From assembly GCF_023221595.1 (NCBI RefSeq), contig NZ_CP096563.1:4831001-4895000 (forward strand): a DNA stretch of 64,000 bases. Direction: 5' to 3'. This document shows, one piece after another, positions 36,534 through 44,040 of the stretch. This stretch comes from Rhodococcus qingshengii JCM 15477 (GTDB taxonomy: Bacteria; Actinomycetota; Actinomycetes; Mycobacteriales; Mycobacteriaceae). How positions within the stretch are numbered: position 1 is the stretch's first letter; each line of letters opens with the position of its first letter. Under the pieces are notes generated by a model. That model did no database searches, was not told the origin of the DNA, and saw only the letters and a list, made by a program, of their open reading frames with translations. The translations under genes were made by a program, and so were the position numbers.

Positions 36534-37121
36534 TCACTTCGCCGAAGGCCTGGCCCGAACGTGGATGCGTTCTCCTTGGGGGCCGAACAGACTCAGTACC
36601 TCGACCGGGCCGCGCCCGTCACTGCCGAACCAATGCGGGTTTCGGGTGTCGAATTCAGCAGCTTCACCCGTACCCATCACGATGTCGTGATCGGCCAACA
36701 CCAACCGCAACCTCCCCGACAACACGTACAGCCATTCGTAGCCGTCGTGCACTTGGGGATCCGGTTCCGTCTGGCTTGCCGGGATGGTCATCTTGAATGC
36801 CTGCAACCCACCCGGTTGCCGAGTCAGCGGCAATACCGTTCGCCCACTGACGCTTCGAGGCGCACTCTGGATGCGTGGATCGGCGACCTGCGGTGCCGCC
36901 ACCAGTTGGTCCAACGGCACTTGGTGGGCAAGCGCGATCGGAAGCAGCAACTCCAAGCTCGGGCGACGCTCCCCCGCTTCGAGCCTCGACAGGGTGCTCT
37001 TCGAAATACCGGTGGACTCGGACAGCGCTGTGAGCGTGACGTTCCTCTGTGTACGAATGCGTTTGAGGCGCGCGCCGATCTGCGAGATGGCGGCATCGAT
37101 GTGCGGACCGTTGACATTCAT
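36534..37121 (-). CDS. XRE-family regulator with cupin domain
   Basis: 195 residues from ATG 37121; a longer upstream reading would overlap the divergent gene. N-terminal HTH (about 10-65: IGARLKRIRTQRNVTLTALS, GISKSTLSRLEAGERRPS) and a C-terminal cupin (about 110-185: HDGYEWLYVLSGRLRLVLAD, AAEFDTRNPHWFG). Such regulators sense small molecules through the cupin. The divergent thioredoxin-reductase-like flavoprotein 78 bases away is the likely target, through GCAAC/GTTGC in the intergenic region. Confidence 0.92.
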   Translation of the reverse strand: MNVNGPHIDAAISQIGARLKRIRTQRNVTLTALSESTGISKSTLSRLEAGERRPSLELLLPIALAHQVPLDQLVAAPQVADPRIQSAPRSVSGRTVLPLTRQPGGLQAFKMTIPASQTEPDPQVHDGYEWLYVLSGRLRLVLADHDIVMGTGEAAEFDTRNPHWFGSDGRGPVEVLSLFGPQGERIHVRARPSAK

Positions 37122-37153
37122 GGTGCCGAGTCTGACGACGATTCCCAGAAATG

Positions 37154-37167
37154 GCAACATTAGTTGC
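37154..37167. promoter_or_regulatory. Small dyad between XRE-cupin and flavoprotein genes
   Basis: GCAAC, ATTA, GTTGC: a 5-bp perfect inverted repeat centred in the 78-base divergent intergenic region. Candidate operator for the XRE-cupin regulator. Confidence 0.4.
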
Positions 37168-37199
37168 TGAAGAACCCCCTCCGCGAGCAATCTGTGCTC

Positions 37200-38222
37200 A
37201 TGCGAACACACACTGAAACAGAGATCCTCGACGCCGTGATCGTCGGCGGTGGCGCCGCCGGACTCAGCGCAGCCCTGGTGTTGGGTCGTGCTCGGCGCTC
37301 GGTCGCCCTCATCGATTCCGGCAAACCGCGCAACGCACCGGCAGCACACATGCACGGCTTCCTCTCGCGCGACGGCATGGCGCCACGTGAGTTGCTCGCC
37401 GTCGGACGCAGCGAATTGCAGACGTACGGAGTGGAATTGACACAAGATGACGTAGTCGACATCTCCTGGCGCGGTATCGAACCCGGCTTTGTCGTCGAAC
37501 TTTCAGGAGGCACGACGCTCGAAACTCGTACTGTGCTGGTTGCCACCGGTCTACGGGATTCACTCCCGGAAATACCAGGCATCCAGGAGCTTTGGGGACA
37601 AAGCGTGCTCCATTGCCCGTACTGCCATGCGTACGAGATCAGCGACCAACCGATCGGCGTTCTCGGCGGCGACGCTCGCGAGATGTCACTTCACCAGGCG
37701 TTTCTACTCGGACAGTGGTCGTCGGATGTGACGTTCTTCCCCGACAAGATCTCGCTCACCCCCGACGAACGCGCGCGACTGGCTGCCCGAGGAGTGACGG
37801 TTGCCGACGGATCGGTATCTGGATTGGTCTGCGAGAAAAGCAAACTGAAAGCCGTCGAACTCGACAACGGCCAACTTGTTGCGCGCTCAGCACTGTTCGT
37901 TGCGCCGCGTTTCGTTCCGAACGACGCACATCTGACGCGACTCGGCTGCAAAACCAGCCCCACGGGATTCGTGGCTGTCGATCGTTCCGGCGCCACCGGT
38001 GTTCCTGGTATCTGGGGCGCCGGCAACGTCGTCGACCCTCGCACCCAGGTAATCAATGCTGCGGCGGCAGGTTCGACCGCGGCAATCGCGATCAACGGAT
38101 ATCTGGTCGAGCAAGATGTCGAATCGGCTCTCCGTTCGACCGAGCCGGAAGGGGGCTTCTCGGCGACCGTGGAGCAACGCGTCTGCGAGTTGAACGGCGG
38201 CAGCGCCCTCCACGGCTTGTGA
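37200..38222 (+). CDS. Thioredoxin reductase-like FAD/NAD(P) oxidoreductase
   Basis: 340 residues from ATG 37200 (TTG 37164 and GTG 37194 are alternatives). FAD motif DAVIVGGGAAGLSAALVLG, the redox pair CPYC at residues 139 and 142, and NADPH-binding IGVLGGDAREMSLHQ; the conserved WGAGNVVDP closes the fold. A CPYC pair, not the canonical CATC of TrxB, indicates a thioredoxin reductase-like flavoprotein with a partner other than thioredoxin. No adjacent thioredoxin. It is divergent from the XRE-cupin regulator. Confidence 0.88.
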   Translation: MRTHTETEILDAVIVGGGAAGLSAALVLGRARRSVALIDSGKPRNAPAAHMHGFLSRDGMAPRELLAVGRSELQTYGVELTQDDVVDISWRGIEPGFVVELSGGTTLETRTVLVATGLRDSLPEIPGIQELWGQSVLHCPYCHAYEISDQPIGVLGGDAREMSLHQAFLLGQWSSDVTFFPDKISLTPDERARLAARGVTVADGSVSGLVCEKSKLKAVELDNGQLVARSALFVAPRFVPNDAHLTRLGCKTSPTGFVAVDRSGATGVPGIWGAGNVVDPRTQVINAAAAGSTAAIAINGYLVEQDVESALRSTEPEGGFSATVEQRVCELNGGSALHGL

Positions 38223-38231
38223 CCGAGGTGT

Positions 38232-38672
38232 CTACGTCGCGGGGCCGCCGTGCAACTTCTCGTAGGCGGCCTTCTCGGCGTCGTGGCGCGAGATCTTCTT
38301 CGGGTTCTCGAGGTCGGAAGGCAAACCGTGACGCTCGAGGCGGCGCGACCTGTTCTGAGCCATGTAGGAGACCGAATAGAACAGTGCCAGAAGCACTCCG
38401 AGCAGCACCATCGATGCCCGCAGGGCCCACGGTCCGGGGAAGAGCATGAAGGCCGCGAACACTGGAATGAACGGCACCATGCTTCGGATCAGGTGACGCG
38501 GCACGGCCCAGTCACCGATCAGGTCGTTTCGTACCCAGTCCTGCATCGAATCGGGCAGTTTGCGCCCCACTGAATAACCCAACCACTGAAGAGGATTCGG
38601 GCTCGTACGTTGCTTTTTGGAAGTCACGGAAGTCACCTGTTCGGTACGCATCGACGGTACTGACGCAGTCAT
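38232..38672 (-). CDS. DUF5313 family membrane protein
   Basis: About 146 residues from ATG 38672. The conserved opening after the polar N-terminus, NPLQWLGYSVGRKLPDSMQD, and two TM helices (IPVFAAFMLFPGPWALRASM and MVLLGVLLALFYSVSYMAQ) match actinobacterial DUF5313. The start is ambiguous because a 24-base tandem duplication repeats the start region (ATG also at 38699, and at 38651). It is immediately downstream of the MarR gene and probably co-transcribed. Function unknown. Confidence 0.78.
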   Translation of the reverse strand: MTASVPSMRTEQVTSVTSKKQRTSPNPLQWLGYSVGRKLPDSMQDWVRNDLIGDWAVPRHLIRSMVPFIPVFAAFMLFPGPWALRASMVLLGVLLALFYSVSYMAQNRSRRLERHGLPSDLENPKKISRHDAEKAAYEKLHGGPAT

Positions 38673-38705
38673 CACGTTTCTTTCGGATGCAGTCATCACA
38701 TTTCT
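38665..38705. repeat. 24-base tandem duplication at the DUF5313 start
   Basis: A 17-base unit beginning GCAGTCATCAC occurs at 38665-38681 and 38689-38705 with one mismatch and a 24-base period. On the coding strand this duplicates the start, so MTAS appears twice in frame (residues 2 and 10 of the long reading). Confidence 0.75.
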
Positions 38706-38706
38706 C

Positions 38707-39180
38707 TCATTGGTCCAAGGCTCCGGCGCGGAGCGCGGCCTCGTTGACCCGCGTCAGAACATTGTGGAGTTCTTCGAGTTCGGCGAGGCTGACGCCGAGC
38801 TTCGCGACAACCGCCGGCGGGATCTTCTCCGCCTCCGCGCGCAGTGCCACACCGGCTTCGGTGAGGTCCACGTCCAGTTGCCGTTCGTCGGCGCGGCTAC
38901 GGGTTCGCGTGATCAGCCCGGACGCCTCGAGTCGCTTGAGGAGCGGCGACAGCGTCGGCGAATCGAGTTGCAGTGCCTGCCCGATTTCCTTGACCGCCAT
39001 CGGCGACTTTCCCCACAGTGCCAGCATCACCAGGTACTGGGGATGCGTGAGGCCCATCGGCTCGAGCAGTGGCCGGTAGACGGACAGCACCGCCCGGTTC
39101 GCGACCGCAAGTGCAAAGCACACCTGCCGGTCGAGAGCCAGCGGATCATCCATCTGCGTCTGCGGAGCCTTCGTCGTCAT
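38707..39180 (-). CDS. MarR-family regulator, OhrR-like
   Basis: 157 residues. MarR winged helix (TLSPLLKRLEASGLITRTRS, ADERQLDVDLTEAG). A cysteine at residue 21 sits in LDRQVCFALAVANR, the position of the peroxide-sensing Cys of OhrR. OhrR-type regulators release DNA when this Cys is oxidised by organic hydroperoxides. No ohr gene is adjacent. The start is ATG 39180. A 37-bp dyad overlaps the upstream region and the 3' end of ctaD. Confidence 0.86.
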   Translation of the reverse strand: MTTKAPQTQMDDPLALDRQVCFALAVANRAVLSVYRPLLEPMGLTHPQYLVMLALWGKSPMAVKEIGQALQLDSPTLSPLLKRLEASGLITRTRSRADERQLDVDLTEAGVALRAEAEKIPPAVVAKLGVSLAELEELHNVLTRVNEAALRAGALDQ

Positions 39181-39197
39181 GAATCCGATATTATCAG

Positions 39198-39234
39198 ATT
39201 GATTAGTGCAGCAACTATTATTGCACTAATCAAT
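39198..39234. promoter_or_regulatory. Perfect 13-bp inverted repeat upstream of MarR/OhrR, overlapping the ctaD stop
   Basis: ATTGATTAGTGCA (39198-39210) and TGCACTAATCAAT (39222-39234) with an 11-base loop. It lies 18 bases before the MarR ATG, the place of an autoregulatory operator. The ctaD stop (39226-39228) is inside the second arm. The loop itself contains a smaller GCAA/TTGC dyad. Confidence 0.7.
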
Positions 39235-40980
39235 TTGGCGACGATCGTCACTTTTCTCCAACGTCGACGTGGGTTGCCCGGTGAGACCCACGTGCGCTTC
39301 CGCCCTCATTCGCTCCACCATGTGCGGGTAGTGCAGCTCGAACGCCGGACGCTCACTGCGGATGCGCGGCAACTCGGTGAAGTTGTGACGCGGCGGCGGG
39401 CAGGTGGTTGCCCACTCCAGCGAGTTTCCGTAACCCCACGGATCGTCGACGGTGACAACTTCGCCGTAGCGGTAGCTCTTGAAAACGTTCCAGATGAACG
39501 GAAGCGTCGAGGCACCGAGCACGAAGGCAAAGATCGTGGACACCGAGTTCAGCACCGTGAACCCGTCCGAGGGCAGGTAGTCGGCATAGCGACGCGGCAT
39601 CCCCTCGCCGCCGAGCCAGTGCTGAACGAGGAACGTGCCGTGAAAACCGACGAACGTGGTCCAGAAGTGCCACTTGCCGAGACGCTCGTCCATCATGCGA
39701 CCGGTCATCTTCGGGAACCAGAAGTAGATACCGGCGTACGTGGCGAACACGACCGTACCGAAGACCACGTAGTGGAAGTGGGCGACGACAAAATACGTGT
39801 CGGTGACATGGAAGTCGATCGGCGGGCTCGCGAGAATGACACCCGACAGACCACCGAAGAGGAAAGTGATCAGGAAGCCGACCGAGAACAGCATCGGCGA
39901 CTCGAAGGTCAACTGCCCCTTCCACATCGTGCCGATCCAGTTGAAGATCTTCACACCTGTCGGCACGGCGATCAGGAACGTCATGAACGAGAAGTACGGC
40001 AGGAGAACAGCACCCGTCGCGTACATGTGGTGAGCCCACACCGCGATCGACAGAGCTGAAATCGCCAGTGTCGCATAGACCAATCCGGTGTACCCGAAGA
40101 TCGGCTTACGGCTGAAGACCGGGAAGATCTCCGAGACGATGCCGAAGAACGGCAGCGCGATGATGTACACCTCGGGGTGACCGAAGAACCAGAACAGGTG
40201 CTGCCACAACAGAACTCCACCCGACGCCGGGTCAAAGATGTGCCCACCGAGATGACGGTCGACGAACAGACCCATGAACGCAGCGGTCAAGAGCGGGAAC
40301 GCCATCAAGATCAGAATGCTGGTGATGAAGATGTTCCACGTGAAGATGGACATCCGAAACATCGTCATACCTGGTGCGCGCAGGCAGATCACGGTGGTGA
40401 TCATGTTGACCGCACCGAGAATGGTGCCGAGGCCACCGACCGTCAGACCGAAGACCCACAGGTCGGCGCCGACGCCGGGACTGTGCACCGCGCCCGACAA
40501 CGGGGTGTACGCGGTCCAACCGAAGTCGGCAGCGCCGCCCGGCGTGAGGAATCCGCCGAGAACGATGAGACCACCAAAAGTGAAGAGCCAGAATCCGAAT
40601 GCGTTCAGACGCGGGAACGCCACGTCCGGGGCACCGATCTGCAGCGGAAGTATGTAGTTCGCGAAGCCGAAAACGACGGGCGTCGCGTACAGCAGCAACA
40701 TGATCGTGCCGTGCATGGTGAACAACTGGTTGAACTGCTCGTTCGAGAGGAACTGCATCCCGGGGACAGCCAGTTCCGCACGCATGAACAGGGCCATCAG
40801 GCCACCGATCAGGAAGAACACGAAAGCCGTGATCATGTACATGATCCCGATCTTCTTGTGATCGGTGGTCTTGATCATGTCGAACATCCACGACCCCTTG
40901 GGATCACGGCGCTTCGGGTACGGCCGCTCCGGAATCGGCTCCAACTCTCCGGTCCGCTCGTCCGGCACCGTTGTCGTCAT
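39226..40980 (-). CDS. ctaD: Cytochrome c oxidase subunit I (aa3-type)
   Basis: 584 residues, twelve TM helices. Heme/copper ligands are visible: HGTIMLLL (His for heme a), the HPEVY motif of the active site, HHMY, and [15 protein letters not shown]. It is the catalytic subunit that reduces O2 to water and pumps protons, receiving electrons from the bcc complex. Subunits II and III are not in the window, as in mycobacteria where ctaD is separate. The C-terminal tail is acidic. Its 3' end overlaps the MarR operator dyad. Confidence 0.97.
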   Translation of the reverse strand: MTTTVPDERTGELEPIPERPYPKRRDPKGSWMFDMIKTTDHKKIGIMYMITAFVFFLIGGLMALFMRAELAVPGMQFLSNEQFNQLFTMHGTIMLLLYATPVVFGFANYILPLQIGAPDVAFPRLNAFGFWLFTFGGLIVLGGFLTPGGAADFGWTAYTPLSGAVHSPGVGADLWVFGLTVGGLGTILGAVNMITTVICLRAPGMTMFRMSIFTWNIFITSILILMAFPLLTAAFMGLFVDRHLGGHIFDPASGGVLLWQHLFWFFGHPEVYIIALPFFGIVSEIFPVFSRKPIFGYTGLVYATLAISALSIAVWAHHMYATGAVLLPYFSFMTFLIAVPTGVKIFNWIGTMWKGQLTFESPMLFSVGFLITFLFGGLSGVILASPPIDFHVTDTYFVVAHFHYVVFGTVVFATYAGIYFWFPKMTGRMMDERLGKWHFWTTFVGFHGTFLVQHWLGGEGMPRRYADYLPSDGFTVLNSVSTIFAFVLGASTLPFIWNVFKSYRYGEVVTVDDPWGYGNSLEWATTCPPPRHNFTELPRIRSERPAFELHYPHMVERMRAEAHVGLTGQPTSTLEKSDDRRQID

Positions 40981-41170
40981 GCTCGCGCGTCCTCTTTCGT
41001 GCTCGATACCGCCTCAAGAACTTTCCGCACGACCATATCGCATGTTAATAGTTAATGCACAAACTAAGTGTGGCCGACGTGAGCAACTATCGAAAACCGA
41101 ACGTACGCAACCTTTTGCAGATTTCGGTGAGATAAAGTCAGGCGGCGGAATAGGTCGAGGGTCCGCCGCG
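40981..41170. promoter_or_regulatory. Divergent ctaD/OYE intergenic region with AT-rich dyad
   Basis: 190 bases holding the promoters of ctaD (minus) and the flavin oxidoreductase (plus). An imperfect dyad with TTAA-TAG-TTAA at its core lies at 41040-41058 (GCAT, a single unpaired G, TTAA, TAG, TTAA, TGC). It resembles the MarR dyad in its TTARTGCA motif. No -10/-35 was resolved. Confidence 0.4.
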
Positions 41171-42334
41171 TTGAACAAACCCGTGACTCTTCCCGACACA
41201 TCGACAGCACCCGAGGCCTCCGCGTTGCGCGGCCTCTTCGAGCCTTTCGAGGTCAAATCACTCTCGTTGCGTAACCGTTTCGCCATGGCCCCGATGACGC
41301 GCGCCTTCTCGCCGGACGGAATCCCCGGCGCCGACGTAGCCGAGTACTACCGTCGTCGCGCAGCAGGGGGTGTCGGCTTGATCATCACCGAAGGCACGTA
41401 CATCCCGGACCCGGCAGCCGGCCCGCACACCCGCGTACCGCGCATCTACGGCGATTCGAGCCTGGGTGGCTGGAAGTCGGTCGTCGACGCCGTCCACGCC
41501 GAAGGCGGATCGATCATTCCTCAGCTGTGGCACCTCGGAGTCGAACGCGGCGAGAACTCACGCCTGAACCCCGAGGTCGAAACCGTCAGCCCCTCCGGCC
41601 TGGCACTGGACGGCACCCGCCTGGGACGAGAATTCACCACCTCTGACCTCGACGACTTGAAGCAGTCGTGGGTCGACGCCGCACTCAACGCGAAGAGCAC
41701 CGGGTTCGACGGTCTCGAGTTGCACGGAGCACATGGCTACCTGCTCGACGAATTTCTCTGGGCGGGAACCAATGTCCGAACCGACGGCTACGGCGGATCA
41801 CTCGAGGCCCGCACCCGTTTCCCGGCCGAGGTCGTCGCCGCAATCCGAGAGGCCGTCGGGGACGAGTTCGCGATCGTCTACCGATTCTCGCAGTGGAAGT
41901 CCGGCCATTACGACGCTCGTATCGCCCAGAGCCCGGCAGAACTCGGCCGCATCCTCACTCCCCTGGTCGACGCCGGCGTCGACGTTCTGCATCCGTCCAC
42001 GAGGCGTCATTGGGAACCGGCATTCGCTGAACTCGACGGTGAAGACGGCACACTCGGCCTCGCCGGTTGGACGAAGAAGCTGACCGGGTTGCCGACCATC
42101 ACCGTCGGTTCGGTCGGACTCGATTCCGTGTTCACGACGGCATTCACCGGCGAAGCTGCATCTGCTGTCACCGGACTGGAGCGTCTCGAAGCTCAGTACG
42201 AGAGGGGTGAATTCGACATGGTTGCCATCGGGCGCGCGCTGCTCGCCGATCCCGAGTGGGTCGAGAAGCTCCGCACCGGACGCGCGGACGAGCACATCGC
42301 ATTCACCGCAGAACATCGCACACACCTGAACTGA
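41171..42334 (+). CDS. NADH:flavin oxidoreductase, Old Yellow Enzyme family
   Basis: About 387 residues from TTG 41171 (GTG 41183 also possible). FMN-binding TIM barrel: LFEPFEVKSLSLRNRFAMAP at the start, substrate-binding HGAH in LELHGAHGYLLDEFLW, and TDGYGGSLEARTRFPAEVV, a strong signature. Such enzymes reduce electrophilic alkenes, quinones or nitro compounds with NAD(P)H. The protein converges on an aldo/keto reductase gene with a shared terminator. Confidence 0.91.
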   Translation: MNKPVTLPDTSTAPEASALRGLFEPFEVKSLSLRNRFAMAPMTRAFSPDGIPGADVAEYYRRRAAGGVGLIITEGTYIPDPAAGPHTRVPRIYGDSSLGGWKSVVDAVHAEGGSIIPQLWHLGVERGENSRLNPEVETVSPSGLALDGTRLGREFTTSDLDDLKQSWVDAALNAKSTGFDGLELHGAHGYLLDEFLWAGTNVRTDGYGGSLEARTRFPAEVVAAIREAVGDEFAIVYRFSQWKSGHYDARIAQSPAELGRILTPLVDAGVDVLHPSTRRHWEPAFAELDGEDGTLGLAGWTKKLTGLPTITVGSVGLDSVFTTAFTGEAASAVTGLERLEAQYERGEFDMVAIGRALLADPEWVEKLRTGRADEHIAFTAEHRTHLN

Positions 42335-42346
42335 CCTCGCACGACA

Positions 42347-42380
42347 AAACGGCACTCCCGCAATTGTGGGAGTGCCGTTT
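42347..42380. terminator. Bidirectional terminator between OYE and aldo/keto reductase
   Basis: AAACGGCACTCCC (42347-42359) and GGGAGTGCCGTTT (42368-42380), a 13-bp perfect stem with an 8-base loop. A/T-rich ends on both sides fit termination of both convergent genes. Confidence 0.85.
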
Positions 42381-42398
42381 GTGGGTCTGCCGGAAGTA

Positions 42399-43247
42399 CT
42401 AGCTGCCGAGCGTGACCGGGTCGGGGCCGATGCGGCCGGCCGGGTCGTCGAGAGCACCGATCGCGTTGATCTGTTCCGGTGTCAGTTCGAATCCGAAGAC
42501 ATCGAAGTTGGCGGCGATACGTTCGGGGGTCACCGACTTCGGAATCACCACGTTTCCGATCTGCAGGTGCCAGCGAATAATCACCTGAGCCGCGGTGACG
42601 CCATGAGCGTCGGCGATAGCGGTGATGACGGGGTCGCCGAGAACGGTTCCCTGTCCGAGCGGGCTCCACGCTTCCGTCGCGATTCCCTTGCCGGTGTGGA
42701 AGGCGCGCAGTTCGGCTTGGTTGAACTTGGGGTGAAGCTCGATCTGGTTGAGGACCGGCACCTCACCGGTTTCACCGATGACACGCTCGAGGTTCTCGAT
42801 GGTGAAGTTGGAGACACCGATGGATCGAACCCGTCCGTCGGCCTTGAGCTTCTGGAATGCCTTGAACGTCTCGACGTACAGGTCCTTGGACGGAACCGGC
42901 CAGTGGATCAGGTACAGGTCGAGGTACTCGAGACCCAACTTGTCGAGGCTGGCGTCGAATGCCGCAAGCGTCGAGTCGTAGCCTTGGTCGTCGTTCCACA
43001 GTTTTGTCGTGATGTAGAGGTCTTCGCGGGCGATGCCGGATTCGGCGATCGCGCGGCCGACGCCCACCTCGTTGCCGTAGATCTTGGCGGTGTCGATACT
43101 GCGGTAGCCGGTCTTCAGGGCTGTGGAGACGGCCTCCTGCGTCTCGTCGTCCGGAACCTGGAACACACCGAATCCGAGTGCGGGGATCGTCTTACCGTCG
43201 TTCAGAACAATGGTCGGTACAGAGGTCACATCGTTGGTCTCGGTCAT
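42399..43247 (-). CDS. Aldo/keto reductase
   Basis: 282 residues. AKR tetrad is visible: Asp and Tyr in SIDTAKIYGNE, Lys in TTKLWNDD, His in LYLIHWPVP. The NADPH-binding loop is PKSVTPERIAANF. It is a DkgA/DkgB-like enzyme reducing reactive aldehydes or ketones. ATG 43247 is chosen over an upstream extension. A close paralogue lies at 45818-46657. Confidence 0.94.
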   Translation of the reverse strand: MTETNDVTSVPTIVLNDGKTIPALGFGVFQVPDDETQEAVSTALKTGYRSIDTAKIYGNEVGVGRAIAESGIAREDLYITTKLWNDDQGYDSTLAAFDASLDKLGLEYLDLYLIHWPVPSKDLYVETFKAFQKLKADGRVRSIGVSNFTIENLERVIGETGEVPVLNQIELHPKFNQAELRAFHTGKGIATEAWSPLGQGTVLGDPVITAIADAHGVTAAQVIIRWHLQIGNVVIPKSVTPERIAANFDVFGFELTPEQINAIGALDDPAGRIGPDPVTLGS

Positions 43248-43377
43248 ATATGGATCCAACGCGCGAGGGCCGGGAGGCATTCCCCGCCGAACCTCCGGGC
43301 AGTGCCCTTGTACCGCCCGAAATGCCGGTCTACCTTGGAAGACAAGTATTGGAATCGCCTCGAGAAAAGAGAGAGCG

Positions 43378-43974
43378 ATGAATCTTTCATATCGTCTCGC
43401 CTACAAGGTCGGTGTCACTCCGTGGGAGCACACCGGGCACGGGTTCGACGCTCAACTGTCCGGCCTTCTGGATGCGATTCCCGTCCCGGAAGGTGGCCGT
43501 GCACTCGATATCGGTTGCGGCACCGGACGCCATTCCATCGAGCTGGCGCAACGCGGTTGGCACGTCACCGGCGTCGACGCCGAACAGGAACCGCTGGACA
43601 AAGCGCGCATACACGCGCGTGAAGCACACGTCGACGTCCGGTTCCTCCACGAGGACGCGGCAGACCTGCACATTGCTGTCGACGGCGGGCACATGCTGGT
43701 GCTCGACATCGGCTGTTTTCACGGGCTCACCGATCATCAACGACGGGACTACGGGAGGTCGGTCAACGCGATCACCGCACCCGGGGCGTCCATGGTGATG
43801 TTCGCATTCGGACCGGGGCACCGTTGGCCGATGCCACACGGCGTCTCGGAGGAGGACGTCATGCGAGCATTCGACGGTTGGTCGATGGCCTCGAGCATGG
43901 CCGCGGACGTGAGTGAATCGCCACTTCCGGTCCGTGCGGCACATCCGTGCTGGTATCACCTGGTCCGTGGCTGA
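43378..43974 (+). CDS. Class I SAM-dependent methyltransferase
   Basis: 198 residues. SAM motif I is ALDIGCGTGRHSIELAQRG and motif II VTGVDAEQEPLDKAR. The motif after it, VLDIGCFHGLTDHQRRDY, is typical of small thiopurine/tellurite-type methyltransferases. The acceptor is not known. AGAGAGAG precedes ATG 43378. It is followed by the 48-bp palindrome and ABC-F gene. Confidence 0.9.
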   Translation: MNLSYRLAYKVGVTPWEHTGHGFDAQLSGLLDAIPVPEGGRALDIGCGTGRHSIELAQRGWHVTGVDAEQEPLDKARIHAREAHVDVRFLHEDAADLHIAVDGGHMLVLDIGCFHGLTDHQRRDYGRSVNAITAPGASMVMFAFGPGHRWPMPHGVSEEDVMRAFDGWSMASSMAADVSESPLPVRAAHPCWYHLVRG

Positions 43975-43975
43975 C

Positions 43976-44023
43976 TGCTGTGCGCCTTTATTAACCGCCC
44001 GCGGTTAATAAAGGCGCACAGCA
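43976..44023. terminator. Perfect 48-bp palindrome (23-bp arms) before the ABC-F gene
   Basis: Arms 43976-43998 and 44001-44023 are perfect reverse complements with only CC between; the core is TTAACCGC-CC-GCGGTTAA. No T-run follows. It starts 2 bases after the methyltransferase stop and ends 17 bases before the ABC-F GTG, so it can act as terminator of the first or as a leader structure of the second. Confidence 0.7.
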
Positions 44024-44040
44024 CCGGGGATACTTCTCAG

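Noticed and set aside
38617..40059. Long open frame opposite the MarR and ctaD genes
   Set aside because: It spans two real genes on the other strand and has no motifs.
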